The position numbers and the translations under genes are program-made. A DNA stretch of 64,000 bases from Carnegiea gigantea (lineage: Eukaryota; Streptophyta; Magnoliopsida; Caryophyllales; Cactaceae). The notes beneath the pieces are model-generated. The model did not search any database. It was given only the letters and a program-made list of their open reading frames with translations, and was not told the origin of the DNA. Shown here piece by piece: positions 46,528 through 56,849 of the stretch; the first letter of the stretch is position 1, and the number at the start of each line of letters is the position of its first letter. The DNA lies in the NCBI GenBank assembly GCA_029747015.1, contig JAKOGI010000122.1, positions 72,501 to 136,500 of the forward strand, written 5' to 3'.

Positions 46528-49452
46528 ATGGCTACAAAGAATGTCGCCGCGCAATCTTCGAAGAAGAAGAACATAGGATCTTTCTCTCTTAGATCCTGTT
46601 AAGCGAGCGACACTTCTAGCAAGCGCGCTCATACAATGAAGACCAGGAGCATGGCAAAAGCTGCTCCGTCGACCGCTGCTAGGCCGACTGTGTCGCCCAC
46701 ATCCAAATTCCAAGACTCAAAAATGCAACACAAGGCGTCGTCGTGAATGGATGAAATTAAAAAACTTATCCTTCAATCTCCAGTCTGCGAGATTGAAGAC
46801 TACTATAGTAGTGTCTCATCTTCGCCTTCACCAAAAGGGACGCGCATGTCAGATATTGACGCTAAATCTTCTAACACTGCCATCATGCCAGTCATGATGA
46901 CAGGAACTGCTAACCTTGAAGAGCAGCTGGCAAGTATGATGGCAACCTTAGATAGACTCTCTAAAGAGAATGCAGAGAAGGACGCCCAAATCAAGCGCCA
47001 GAATGACCAAATTGCCGAACTGATAAAGAATCTGGAAAAGAAGTTCTCTGAAGCTTCTAACAAGGGTTCGGGTGCTGAAGACTCTAACAAAGAGTCACAT
47101 CACAGCGAGGAATCTGACAATGACCGCAAAGCTAAGAAGTACTGCTCCTAAGGCTCAATGTCGGTTGAGTAGATTCAGAGTTTGGTAGCAAATACAATCA
47201 AGGCTCAGCTAGGAGGAGGGTCTCACAAGACCCACTTATACACAAAGCCCTATACGAAGAGGATTGATGCGCTGCACATGCCCCATGGCTATCAGCCTCC
47301 CAAGTTCAACCAGTTCGATGGCAAAGGCAACCCTAAACAGTATGTAGCGCACTTCATTGAGATGTGCAGTAATGCTGGTACAAAGGGAGACCAACTGGTG
47401 AAACAGTTTGTCCGTACCCTAAAAGGGATTGCGTTCGACTGGTATACAGACTTGGAACCCGAGTCCACTGATAAGTGGGAACAAATGGAGCAAGAGTTCC
47501 TCAATAGGTTCTACAGCACTCAGCGTGTTGTCAACATGACTGAGCTGACAAACACAAAACAGTGGAAGGACGATCCAGTTCTTGACTTCATCAACTGCTG
47601 GCGCGCACTAAGCCTCGAGTGTAAGGATCGGTTGTCTGAAGCCTCCGCCGTCGAAATGTACACCCAAGGCATGCACTGGGACTTGCTGTACGTCCTACAA
47701 ATGAGCAAACCTAGGACCTTTCAAGAATTGGCGACCAAGGCGCATGACATGGAGGTGACAATAGCTAGCCGTCGCGCCAACTCCTTCTATTCTATTGAAT
47801 CAAAAAGGGACAAGGTTGAATTCGAGAAGAATGTCAATTTTTCTAAGAGCACGACCAAAGAAGCGATGTCCATCTCTATAAGTCAACCAATTCGTATTAT
47901 GGAAAAGCCAAAACTAGGGAGCAAGAGGAGCTCGTCGTTCAAAGTTGTGACAAATAAGCGTCCCACACTGAAAGAACTTCAGGAAAAGAAGTATCCATTT
48001 CCTGACTCAGATTTATCAGGCATGCTAGATGACTTACTCGAAAAGGGTGTCATCGAATTGCCCGAGTCAAAGCGCCCAGAAGAAGTTGGAAGGACCGCTG
48101 ACCCCAAATACTGTCAATACCATAGAATCGTTAGTCATCCTCTTGAAAAGTGTGTTACACTCAAGAAGCGCATCATGCGACTGGCTGAGGAAGGAAGAAT
48201 CATTTTAGATTTGGATGAAACAGTAGAAGTTGGCCATGTCACAGTGCAAGAGGCTGATGAGTCAGATTTTGAAATGGATCATGCTGAAGTACTAGAGGGC
48301 TCAAGAGAATGCTTCACAAAAAAAACTTCTTTGATAGTGTGGTTGTCTGCACAACTTCATGTTTCGAAATTGACGATGACGAAACAAATGAAAGAGTTGA
48401 ATGTCCCTCCTGAAAAAAGTGATGATGGTAGCATCCAGCCACAGCAACAATGGAAAGAAAACAATGAGAAGACAATTTCAGACTCATCCGTCAAGCAAGC
48501 AAATGTCACGACAAATTCTGTAGCGCCAGTCTTCAAATGTATAAATTCTTAAAGTGCAACCATGGTTGAACACAAGCTCAATGAAGCAAGCTGGTGCGTT
48601 TTGAAAGAAAAGGGTGTGCTTCCAATTCATAGGGTGAACCTTAGCAAATTAACCAAGGTTTCTCTCCCTGGTTTTGTTACTTCTTCTAAAAGCTTGCTCC
48701 AAGAAGAAAGTGAGTTGTTAAAGATGCACACCAGCAATGAGTGTGATCCTAATGCACACAAGTTAATGAAGAGATCCAGCCATGATTTCAGCCAACCAAC
48801 ATCTTTGGGGCATGTGATCAAAGGTAAACCCTATAAACTTGACAACGTGTAAAGGGTCATACAAGGTCAAGGGGGCAAGGTCGCAACACCTAAAGTTGGT
48901 CTTAGCTACGTACCGCCCCAGCCTGTGAGGATTTCAGGACGACGTAAGGAAAAGCAAGTCCTCGCGCAATATATCACAACTGAAGAAGTTGATGATAATG
49001 AGGGTAAAAATGCCAAGACCAACCCCAAAACAACGGTGTTCGACAGGTTGCAGCCGTCACCGTCGCGCCAATGCCCTTCTGTGTTTGGAAGGATTAGAAA
49101 GGGTAAAATCCCGAAATCTTCTGTCTTCCATAGGTTGAAGAAGGATAAGCAACCTAAGCCCTCGGTCTTCGCCAAAATCAAGATAGGCGAGACGTCATCA
49201 AGCGCACCGCCCTCACAAAAAAGAGATTCAGCGTTCAGCCGCCTCGGCAAAACAAATGAAGTCCAAAGTTTAATTCCTTCACGCATGAAGCGTGTTTCCA
49301 CTTTGGATGTGAAGGTGAATGACTCGTTGAAAGTAAAGAGGCGCGTCCTAATTCTCACTCGCCAAAGGGCTAAAGCCAGTTTAAAAGAAAGAACTAAGGA
49401 GCAAGCTTTTTCCAGCTGCAATGCAAGCCAAGATGTCGGTGACTTCCCTTGA
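46528..49452 (+). pseudogene. gag of the gag-only element: one frame with six stops
   Basis: From the ATG at 46528 (MATKNVAAQSSKKKN) a single frame can be followed for 975 codons without a frameshift, broken only by stops at 46600, 46744, 47149, 47170, 48550 and 48850. Order: a basic start; a coiled-coil-like segment (about 46915-47050, LEEQLASMMATLDRLSKE); the Retrotrans_gag core (about 47290-47760) with FDGKGNPKQYVAHFIE, GIAFDWYTDL and FLNRFYSTQRV; a linker with KYPFPDSDLSGMLDDLLEKG; and CQYHRIVSHPLEKC (about 48112-48155), a C-H-H-C arrangement that could bind metal. A C-terminal region (48925-49452) repeats the pattern SVFxRL/I. The TTG at 47182 is not a real start. The protein probably formed particles with help from another element. 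Confidence 0.88.
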
Positions 49453-49474
49453 GGAAATGCTGGATTAGCTCCTG

Positions 49475-49960
49475 GGCAAGAGCTTAAACTGTTCACCACA
49501 AAAAAAAGAAAAAAAAAAGTTCACATACATTCAAGAAAGGAGACGGCTCCTGAACAAGAGTTTAAACTATTCACACGCATTCAAGAAAAAGAAGAAGGCT
49601 CCTGAACAAGAGTCTAAACTGTTCACACATTCAAAAAGTAGACTCCCGAATAAGAGGCTAAACTGTTCGCACATTCAAAAAAAAGACTCCCGAACAAGAG
49701 GTTAAACTGTTCGCACATTCAAAAGGAAGACTCCCAAACAAGAGGCTAAACTGTTCACACATTCAAAAGGAAGACTCCCGAACAAGAGGCTAAACTGTTC
49801 GTACATTCAAAAAAGAAGACTCCCGAACAAGAGGCTAAACTGTTCGCACATTCAAAAAAAGACGACTGCTAAACAAGAGTCTAAACTGTTCATGCATATC
49901 AAGAAAATGGTAACTCCTGAATAAAAGTATAAACTGTTCACTCAAGCCCAAAAAAAAAAA
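49475..49960 (+). repeat. Tandem array of about ten 44-bp units
   Basis: Units contain ACTCCCGAACAAGAG, then GCTAAACTGTTCGC, then ACATTCAAAA, at 44-54-bp spacing. Copies of TAAACTGTTC or a one-base variant occur near 49484, 49563, 49616, 49660, 49705, 49749, 49792, 49839, 49882 and 49930. A decayed copy follows at 49978-50005. The array begins right after the gag frame ends. Frames in it are not open over its length, so it is not coding. Confidence 0.85.
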
Positions 49961-50384
49961 AAAAACTTTGTACTACTCCTGACCCGCAAGAGTATAAACT
50001 ATGAACTGGAAAACAAATGAAAAAAGGATGCTTAGTTGAACTACGTAACAACTTGATCTTATTGAAAATTGCAAGTACCCATAAGTACGTAGGCAGTTTT
50101 AGCAAATCATCAAGTACAGTCAGACACATCACACACAAAAAAAGGGGGCATGAAAGAGAAGATATCAAAGACATCACCTTTCTGCCGCCAAGCTTCTCCT
50201 CGCAACTTGCACTATTACAAATCACCTGAAAATAGAAGAAAACACAAAGTTAAATTCTTTTTCAGGAAAGAGATCAGTAAACAAAGTGGCGTCCAAACAA
50301 AATAAATGTTAAAGAAGGGGGAAGCATGGAGCAAAATCAATCAAAATGTTCGTCAATTGCCGCGCTGGCTGCTCTTCACTCTTT

Positions 50385-51225
50385 ACACCACTTCCGTGCG
50401 CATCAGTTCCCTTCAAGGCCCATAAGCCAAGCAGCGAACTATATCGCAAGTGTAGTTCTTCAAGTCTTCATGCCACTTCCGTGCATATTAGTTCCGTTCA
50501 AGGCCCATAAGCCATGCAGCGAACTGTATCGCAAGTGTGGCTCTTCAAGTCTTCACACCACTTCTGTGCGTATCAATTCCGTTCAAGGCCCATAAGCCAA
50601 GCAGCGAACTGTACCGCAAGTGTGGCTTTTCAAATCTTCACACCACTCTCGTGCGTATCAGTTCCGTTTAAGGCCCGTGGCCAAGCAGTGAACCTTGTCG
50701 CAAGTGGTTCTTCAAGTTTTTATACCACTCTCGTGCGTATCAGTTCCGTTCAAGGCTCATAAGCCAAGTAGCGAACTGTATCGTAAGTGTGGCTCTTCAA
50801 ATCTTCACACCACTTCCATACGTATCAGTTCCATTCAAGGCCCAAAAGCCAAGCAGCGAACTGTATCGCAAGTGTGGCTCTTCAAATCTTCACACCACTC
50901 TCGTGCGTATCAGTTCCGTTCAAGGCCCGTGGCCAAGCAGCGAACCATGTCGCAAGTGGTTCTTCAAGTCTTCATACCACTTTTGTGCGTATCAATTCCG
51001 TTCAAGGCCCGTGGCCAAGTAGCGAACCGTGTCGCAAGTGGTTCTTCAAGTCTTCATACCACTCTCGTGCGTATCAGTTCCGTTCAAGGCCCGTGGCCAG
51101 CAGCGAACCGTGTCGCAAGTGGTTCTTCAAGTCTTCAAACCACTTTCGTGCGTATCAGTTCCGTTCAAGGCCCTTGGCCAAGCAGCGAACCGTGTCGCAA
51201 GTGGTTCTTTAAACAGCTTCTCAAC
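50385..51225 (+). repeat. Tandem array of about ten 84-bp units
   Basis: Each unit contains CGTGCGTATCAGTTCCGTTCAAGGCCCxxGGCCAAGCAGCGAACC and then GTCGCAAGTGG-TTCTTCAAG. Copies of GTGCGTATCA or a close variant occur near 50397, 50482, 50567, 50651, 50734, 50818, 50902, 50985, 51068 and 51150. Early units carry CCCATAAGCC and later ones CCCGTGGCC, so the array grew by duplication of differing sub-blocks. A period near 84 bp, a multiple of three, keeps three overlapping frames open (for example 50695-51240). These give repeat peptides and are probably by-products. Confidence 0.9.
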
Positions 51226-51239
51226 CTGCACAGGCAATA

Positions 51240-53400
51240 GAGTACCAAAAAAAAAGGGGTCATCTTTCAGCAAGTGAGCATAATGTCGCGATATGCGAAA
51301 CATGCGGTAATAAATGAATGCGACATTACAATGGCACAAGCAGGGATGCGAAGGCTTTTTCAGACTAATGAAGTGGCTTCCTTTGGACTCATTTCAGTCA
51401 AGGTTACCACCTTCATTATTCATGGTCAAAAAAATGACAAGCTCTTCAAAGCACGACATTACAACAAAAATAGGCCAAGTTGCAAACTATTTGTAGTTCA
51501 ATGAACATGAAAAAAAAAAAATCTTCCTCATTTTTACATAATTTGGCCACAAATTCTTAATCCTAAAGATTGGTACTTGGCTTTATGCAAGTTATTTAAT
51601 CCAAAAAAGGGAGATTTGCTTTTCATATTCAAAGGATGAAGAAAGGCTAAAGTTTAGGGCGATGAACAGCAACAAAGGCAACAGTGTGGAAGCAAAAGAG
51701 TAAGGGAACACTTTGTGGAAATTTGGCATTAATTTCCCCATTTTTATGCAGGGCTTCAAACAAAGAGAGCAAAATGGGCCAAGCTTCAATCTTGCATTCT
51801 CTCTCCATTCCTCACACGCATGCCCAGTTTGTTCATCATATCAAAACCATTAAATCAACCAAAAAAACAGCAACAACAAAACCAAGTTTGAGCCATACCC
51901 AATATTATCAACTAACCTGCCAAGCCCCATCTCAATCCTCTTTCTGTCTCCTCAACCCAGGTTCCAACCTCCTAAAAATGGAACAAATTAGCACAAGCTC
52001 TGCTAATATGCCTGCTTTTTTTTGTCTCAGCAAATTCATCAAGCAAGTTGGCACAAGTTCTTTTTTTTAAAAAAAAAAAACGAACAAAAAAAAAGGGAAA
52101 GGGGTTGAGGAAGTTACTACCTTTTATGACTACTAGGACCAAAAATGGTGGCACAAGATCAAGTCTTGGGGGGGCCTTCCACCAGAAGTTAGTGTGCAAA
52201 AGCAGCAGCCAAAAAAAAGGGGGGGTTCGGATTTCTGGGTGGCTGGAAGCCTAAGGAAAGAAGAAGAAAAGCAAATGGCAAATGGCAAATGGTTATGCAA
52301 ATTGGACAATAGCAAATGGGGTGCTCTGGTTCTGGGGCAGCAGAGGGGCCGTGTAGAGGGTGTGCTCGGATTGCAGCTGGCGTCGGGTTTAGGGCGTTGG
52401 TGGCTGAACAGTAGAGCAAGGAAGAAGAAAGGGGCACAGTACCCGAACACGTGAGGAGCATGCTGTGCTTTAATGTGATAAAAGAAAGGGATGGCTTCTG
52501 TGGGGAAATATGGGCTAAAAAGAAAAGAAGAAGAACTGAAGACCCAAAAGAAAGGAGGAGGAAGGGGAACAGTGCTGGCACCATATGAGACAAGTGTGCC
52601 GCACAAATGGAATAAGGCTAGGCCATGGACTGGTCAGAAGTTAAATAAAGAGAAGGAAGCCCAGCCCGTGCCTGAGGTATAAAACCAAAAAAAAATGCTA
52701 AGACGGGTCCAGCCCGCAAGGTAAGGAAGAAGGCGGGTCAAGCCCACTGGGAAAAGAAGTGAAGTGAATTATGTGAGTGGCCTGTTACTCACTTAAGTGA
52801 AATGAATCGGACTGGGCTCTGGGCTGAGAAGAGAAAAGGGGAAAAAAAAAAAGGAAAAGGGGGGAAGCAAAGCAGGCCAGCCCACGCAAAAAAAAAAGGG
52901 GAAGATGGGAAGCTGAACCAGACCAGGCTGAATTGGAGATGAAGCTTCTCGGCCCAGTCCACACCAGGAAACAAGACCCTAAAAAAGAGAAGAAAAGGCC
53001 TAGCCAGCCCAGCCCAGGCTAGTAAAAAGGGGGGGAAGAGGAAATGGTGGCCCAGCCCACGCAAAGCACAATGAAGGCAAGGTTGAAGGTGGGTCGCTGG
53101 ACCGGCTTAACATTGGGCCACTGAGACAACGTGCGGACCTGGCCCACCAACAAGAATGGGTGAAAATGAAGGTGCAGCTGAGCCCTACCACGATAAGGTC
53201 TGGTTTCGACCTGATCCAATCACGCATTCAGCAGGGCATACCCGAAAAGAAAATTGTATTCACTCAAATCTAATTTGCGTGATTTTCAAAAAAAAATGTT
53301 GAAATTCTGTCAAATCATTTGTCGTGAACATATCATAGAAGAAAGTCGAGACTTTAGCCACTCTCCAGCGACAAAAAGTCTTGTACGTGGCCTTGTCTCA
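51240..53400 (+). other. Purine-rich 3' noncoding region of the gag-only element
   Basis: About 2.1 kb with GGAAAAGAAG-type purine-rich strings, especially 52080-53060. Minus-strand frames rich in Phe, Pro and Ser here (for example 52133-52606, 52789-53064) are the shadow of this bias. No pol domain is present. Confidence 0.65.
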
Positions 53401-53411
53401 AGGGGGCAATT
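53397..53411 (+). other. Polypurine tract region of the gag-only element
   Basis: TCTCAAGGGGGCAAT lies directly before the 3' LTR. AAGGGGGC is the likely plus-strand primer. Confidence 0.65.
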
Positions 53412-54113
53412 TGTAGGCACTGAAAATTTTTTCGTGCTGTACCAAAAGAAATTTAAATTAATTAATTGGGCCAACCCTTTTTAATTATTTTAATTAAGAC
53501 CAAAGACTCATAAGTTAAGCCCAAAAGACTCACAAGTCAAGCCCAAAATGAAGCCCATATGACTCCAAAGTCCAAGTTCAGTCGAAATTCACGTCAAAGT
53601 TCAAACCGAGACTCAAGACGACTATCAAGTTAAGTCACGGCCTAAAGCCCGAGCGACGCTCAAGTCATCGCACGGTCAATGTCAAAGTCAAAGTCAAAGT
53701 CAAAGTCAAAGTCCTACATCGGCTCACAAGTTAAACATCAAGATCGACTCTCAAGTCAACGTCCGGTCAAAGTTTGAGGCGACCTCCAAGTCGATGCTCA
53801 GCCTAAGCCCGGGAGACTCCCGAGTCAAAATCAAAGTCAAAGTCAAAACAAACGAAAGTTAAGACAGTCTATGGTAAAGCATGATTGAAAGGCCCAAAAC
53901 CTAGGTCAAAGCCCAAAGCCGAAGTGAAGGCCTGTTTTAACTTTCAAAGGGGAGGCTTTCCTATAAATAGATCCCCTACCCCTCTTTGTTGAGAGGTTGG
54001 AAAACTCCATCCTTGAAAGAGAATGAATCAGAGGATTGTATTCAATAGAGATTGTACCCAATTCAAATCAATTGAATTCTATAAAAATTCAATCTTTGTA
54101 ATTTGTGATTACA
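53412..54113 (+). repeat. 3' LTR of the gag-only element
   Basis: Starts TGTAGGCACTGAAAA and ends TTTGTGATTACA. It is 12 bp longer than its mate because it has one more GTCAAA unit in each of two hexamer runs. Confidence 0.93.
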
Positions 54114-54118
54114 GTTTT

Positions 54119-55380
54119 ATCCGAAGTTGATTTAGTCTCGTTATGTCGCTAAATTTAACATGTTAGATTATTAAGGAGTGACCTAATTTTGACTCATCCT
54201 TGAAAACGATATCCGCAAATGCTACAATCAACTACTATATACTTGCGGAAATTATAATAAACACTAATAGTTTTTATAATACTAGATGATTTAACTCAGT
54301 ATTTAGTACTTGTATGTTCTCTTGTTCAACTTCCGCACTTGAACATTGCCATTCCATTGGTAGTCCTCTTCTTTGTGTGGTCAAATTTCTTTTTGTTTCT
54401 TATCATATCTCTTGGAAGAGTTGATTCATTTGGATAGTCAGATTTGTCTTGAACTTTATTGCTTCAAAAATAAAACATCACAATGACAACTTTCATAAGG
54501 CACCAATGATGCTAAAATATGAAGTCAATTTCATTAGCATACTATATGCCTCTCTGTATCGATGTTAGTCTTGGTATTCTCCATCAACTTTGATTTTGGA
54601 GCTATTTGCTTCCAACCTATCTTAAATCTGTAATGAGCAATGTACTAAAATTATGTTCCATAGTTGACGTGCAATAACGAAATAGTTATGCTGCATTATT
54701 TTTGGCCACCAAATTAGAAAATAAATGTAGTGCACAAATGAGTCACCCATTGTGAATATTATTATGCATACATTATTTGTTAGATCATCGGACAAATTTA
54801 AAAATTAATCTATCGCATTAGTTGGCGTTGATTTTTTCAGGTCTCACTTTTTTTGCTTAATTTTTTAGTACCCTGAGCTATGATGTTTCGATTTTTTGCT
54901 ACCTTCAGAAAACCTATTTTAATTTTTTAATGCCTGCCGTACTCTTTCTTTTATCACTTTTGGCCCGCTTTTAGAAATTGCAGAAAGACCCTCAAAATTG
55001 GTAAGATATACAAATAAGTTGTTTTTAGGGTTTTTTCGAGAAATATACCTGTTTTAAATGATTAAACTTCTTGTAAAGACTTTACTAGTACTAATTATCA
55101 CAATCTACTACTTATATCTTAGATATTATACTTTCTGTAACTATAGGTCCACCACACTTAGTAAAATAATTAAAACTTAATCAGAGAATTTCGACAATTA
55201 CTTGAACTGAGTCGGCGTTGGACCCTGGCGTTCCTCTACCTTCCAATTTAATGAGATTGTTAATCTCAACCACACCTTCCTTAGATCAGGCACAATACAA
55301 ATCTATTTCGTTTCCTACCTCCGATTGTAGTCACTAATCAAGTTCTTTATATTTTTAAAGGATAGTGGACCTTTAATCAA
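54119..55380. other. Gene-free AT-rich stretch before the pararetrovirus
   Basis: No supported gene. From about 54835 to 55010 it contains TTTTTTAGTACCCTGAG and similar pieces that recur in inverse orientation at 62810-62990. Confidence 0.45.
54835..55010 (+). repeat. Left copy of a diverged inverted repeat bracketing the pararetrovirus
   Basis: Contains GGTCTCACTTTTTTTGC, TTTTTTAGTACCCTGAG, TTTTTGCTACCTTCAG and TGCCTGCCGTACTC. The reverse complement of 62810-62990 has the same order: GGGACTCAGTTTTTGG, ATTTTAGTACCTTGG, TTTTAAGTACCCTCCG. Similarity is partial. It could mark the ends of a DNA transposon that received the viral insertion, or be two independent copies of one short element. Confidence 0.4.
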
Positions 55381-55441
55381 GAAATTATAATATTAATGAC
55401 ATACGGTTCAATTGAATAACATTTCCCATTGGGAAACTTTT

Positions 55442-55620
55442 TTTATTAAAAGCTTGAAAGTGGAAATATTACAATGGAAAGATTTAAGAGGGACTTCAAC
55501 TACTAAGATCATCGAAGATGCTTGAGTATAGAGAAATGAATAATCCCAACGTCTCTTTTGCTCAAGAGTGCTCAAATGACTGTGTCTCTTCTCAGCACTT
55601 GACCTCCCCTTTTTTATAGA
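55442..55620 (-). promoter_or_regulatory. Pararetroviral promoter and polyadenylation region
   Basis: In viral orientation TCTATAAAAAAGG (55620-55608) is a TATA box. It is followed by a leader start resembling those of pregenomic RNAs (GTGCTGAGAAGAG, GAGCACTCTTGAGC) and, about 160 bases on, AATAAA (55447-55442). A TATA box with a nearby downstream poly(A) signal fits production of a terminally redundant RNA. Its position at the end of the viral unit fits the circular map. Confidence 0.65.
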
Positions 55621-55999
55621 AGGGATAGGGGTGGCTACAGTACATACTGCTTTTTCATATGACTACAATTACATTAACATGGCTATAATAGACTACCTTA
55701 TTTTACAAACCTAATACTTATCAAAATAGTACAATAATGGAGCGAACCCTTTTCAGATCCTTTAATGCTGACGAGACTAGTCATAATTATTGAGATTCTA
55801 CATGCCTTCTTCTCCAATAATATCTTCCAGACCATCATTACTCGAATAATCATTAAAATGTTCATTAAATTGAAGATTCTTTAGATCTCATTTCTCAAAT
55901 AATTTTAAAAAATATTTATTCCCTTTCTCTGATAAGAATTTTTAAACTCAAACATCAAAGAGATAATCAAAGATATCTTCTGAAACTGCTCCCTCCACC

Positions 56000-56590
56000 T
56001 TCATGTATTCGTTAAACTCATTGTCATATGTGAAAATAGTATTTCCGTAATGCATTAGTGTTTTTCCTCATTCAGTTAATGCCCAACTTTGATGATAAAC
56101 GTTGTAAAAACCGATGGCTCTTGCTAAAGCAGGATCAGTAACTACTCTTGTCATTCTGAAAACCATTCTTGTTGTTGATCGTTAGGATAGTCCAAATCAA
56201 TAATCTGAACTATATAATGGGCTGGTTTAGCATTTCCATTTTTATACTCGATTAGTGCATAATATTCTTCCACATATAGGCTTTAATGATGGGGTCCATC
56301 AGGAGCTAATGTACTTCCATTTTCATACTCGATTATATGGAAGTTTTATTGGACCATCAAGAGATGTAAAAATCTAATGGATTTTTCTGAACATGCATTG
56401 TTGAAATTTAGTTAGTCTTGAGAAAAATGAAAACTTCAAATCTGGGATTTTCATAAAGTGAACTATCATCCCGTATTCCCAAGCTTTAATGATGGGGTCA
56501 ATTAGAGAGATTGAATTTACTGTGAAACTAACACCACTGACTGCAGACTTATTAGGAAAGTAGATTGTAATAGTCATGATTCCCAAGTAT
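56000..56590 (-). pseudogene. Last pararetroviral frame, transactivator-like by position
   Basis: A 70-codon frame (56374-56586) is followed, after stops and frame changes, by a protein-like piece with DPALARAIGFYNVYH near 56130-56090 and one with NEFNEYMKVEG near 56015. Position after RNase H and before the promoter matches the inclusion-body/transactivator gene of several plant pararetroviruses. I cannot align it confidently to that family, so the assignment rests on position and weak resemblance. Confidence 0.4.
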
Positions 56591-56849
56591 CATAGAAATA
56601 GTTATGATAATAGTCAATACAGGCTGCATACTACTCATTGAATCATTTTTCTTGAACATGGGAAGTTATTTTTTTCTTGAATATCATACGGACACCTTAG
56701 GTAATTAACTCATAACTTTAGAAGGAAAAATCTTTAGGTTATTAGGTAGGCAGAAGATGGCATACCAAAGTGTGATCTACTTTTTGTATGAAATTTCAAA
56801 TTATCAATAAGGACTTTACGAGAAGGAAAAACCCATTCTAGTAACAATG

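Larger units (their letters stand above)
45743..54113 (+). mobile_element. Large gag-only LTR retrotransposon (TR-GAG type)
   Basis: LTRs at 45743-46432 and 53412-54113 are flanked by a perfect duplication GTTTT (45738-45742 and 54114-54118). A primer site follows the 5' LTR and a polypurine tract precedes the 3' LTR. The 6.98-kb interior has one recognisable gene, a Ty3/Gypsy-type gag, then two long tandem-repeat arrays and purine-rich noncoding DNA. No protease, RT, RNase H or integrase is visible on either strand. This matches the plant class of terminal-repeat retrotransposons with GAG domain, which must depend on enzymes from other elements. LTRs differ by about 36 substitutions in 690 bp plus two 6-bp indels by hand count, the most similar LTR pair in the window. 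Confidence 0.93.

Noticed and set aside
47182..48552. Gag gene starting at 47182
   Set aside because: The codon there is TTG. The same frame continues upstream to an ATG at 46528 across stops, so this is only the longest surviving piece.
48906..49499. 197-codon minus-strand frame
   Set aside because: It is antisense to the C-terminal gag region (48925-49452), whose sense frame continues the gag frame and has family-like SVFxRL repeats.
49475..51225. CRISPR-like arrays
   Set aside because: Units are contiguous tandem repeats without unique spacers, inside a plant LTR element.
50695..51240. 181-codon open frame with strong internal repeats
   Set aside because: It comes from the 84-bp tandem array whose period is a multiple of three, and other frames are equally open.
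52133..52606. 157-codon minus-strand frame rich in Phe, Pro and Ser
   Set aside because: It is the complement of a purine-rich noncoding region inside the gag-only element. There is no domain and the composition explains the open frame.
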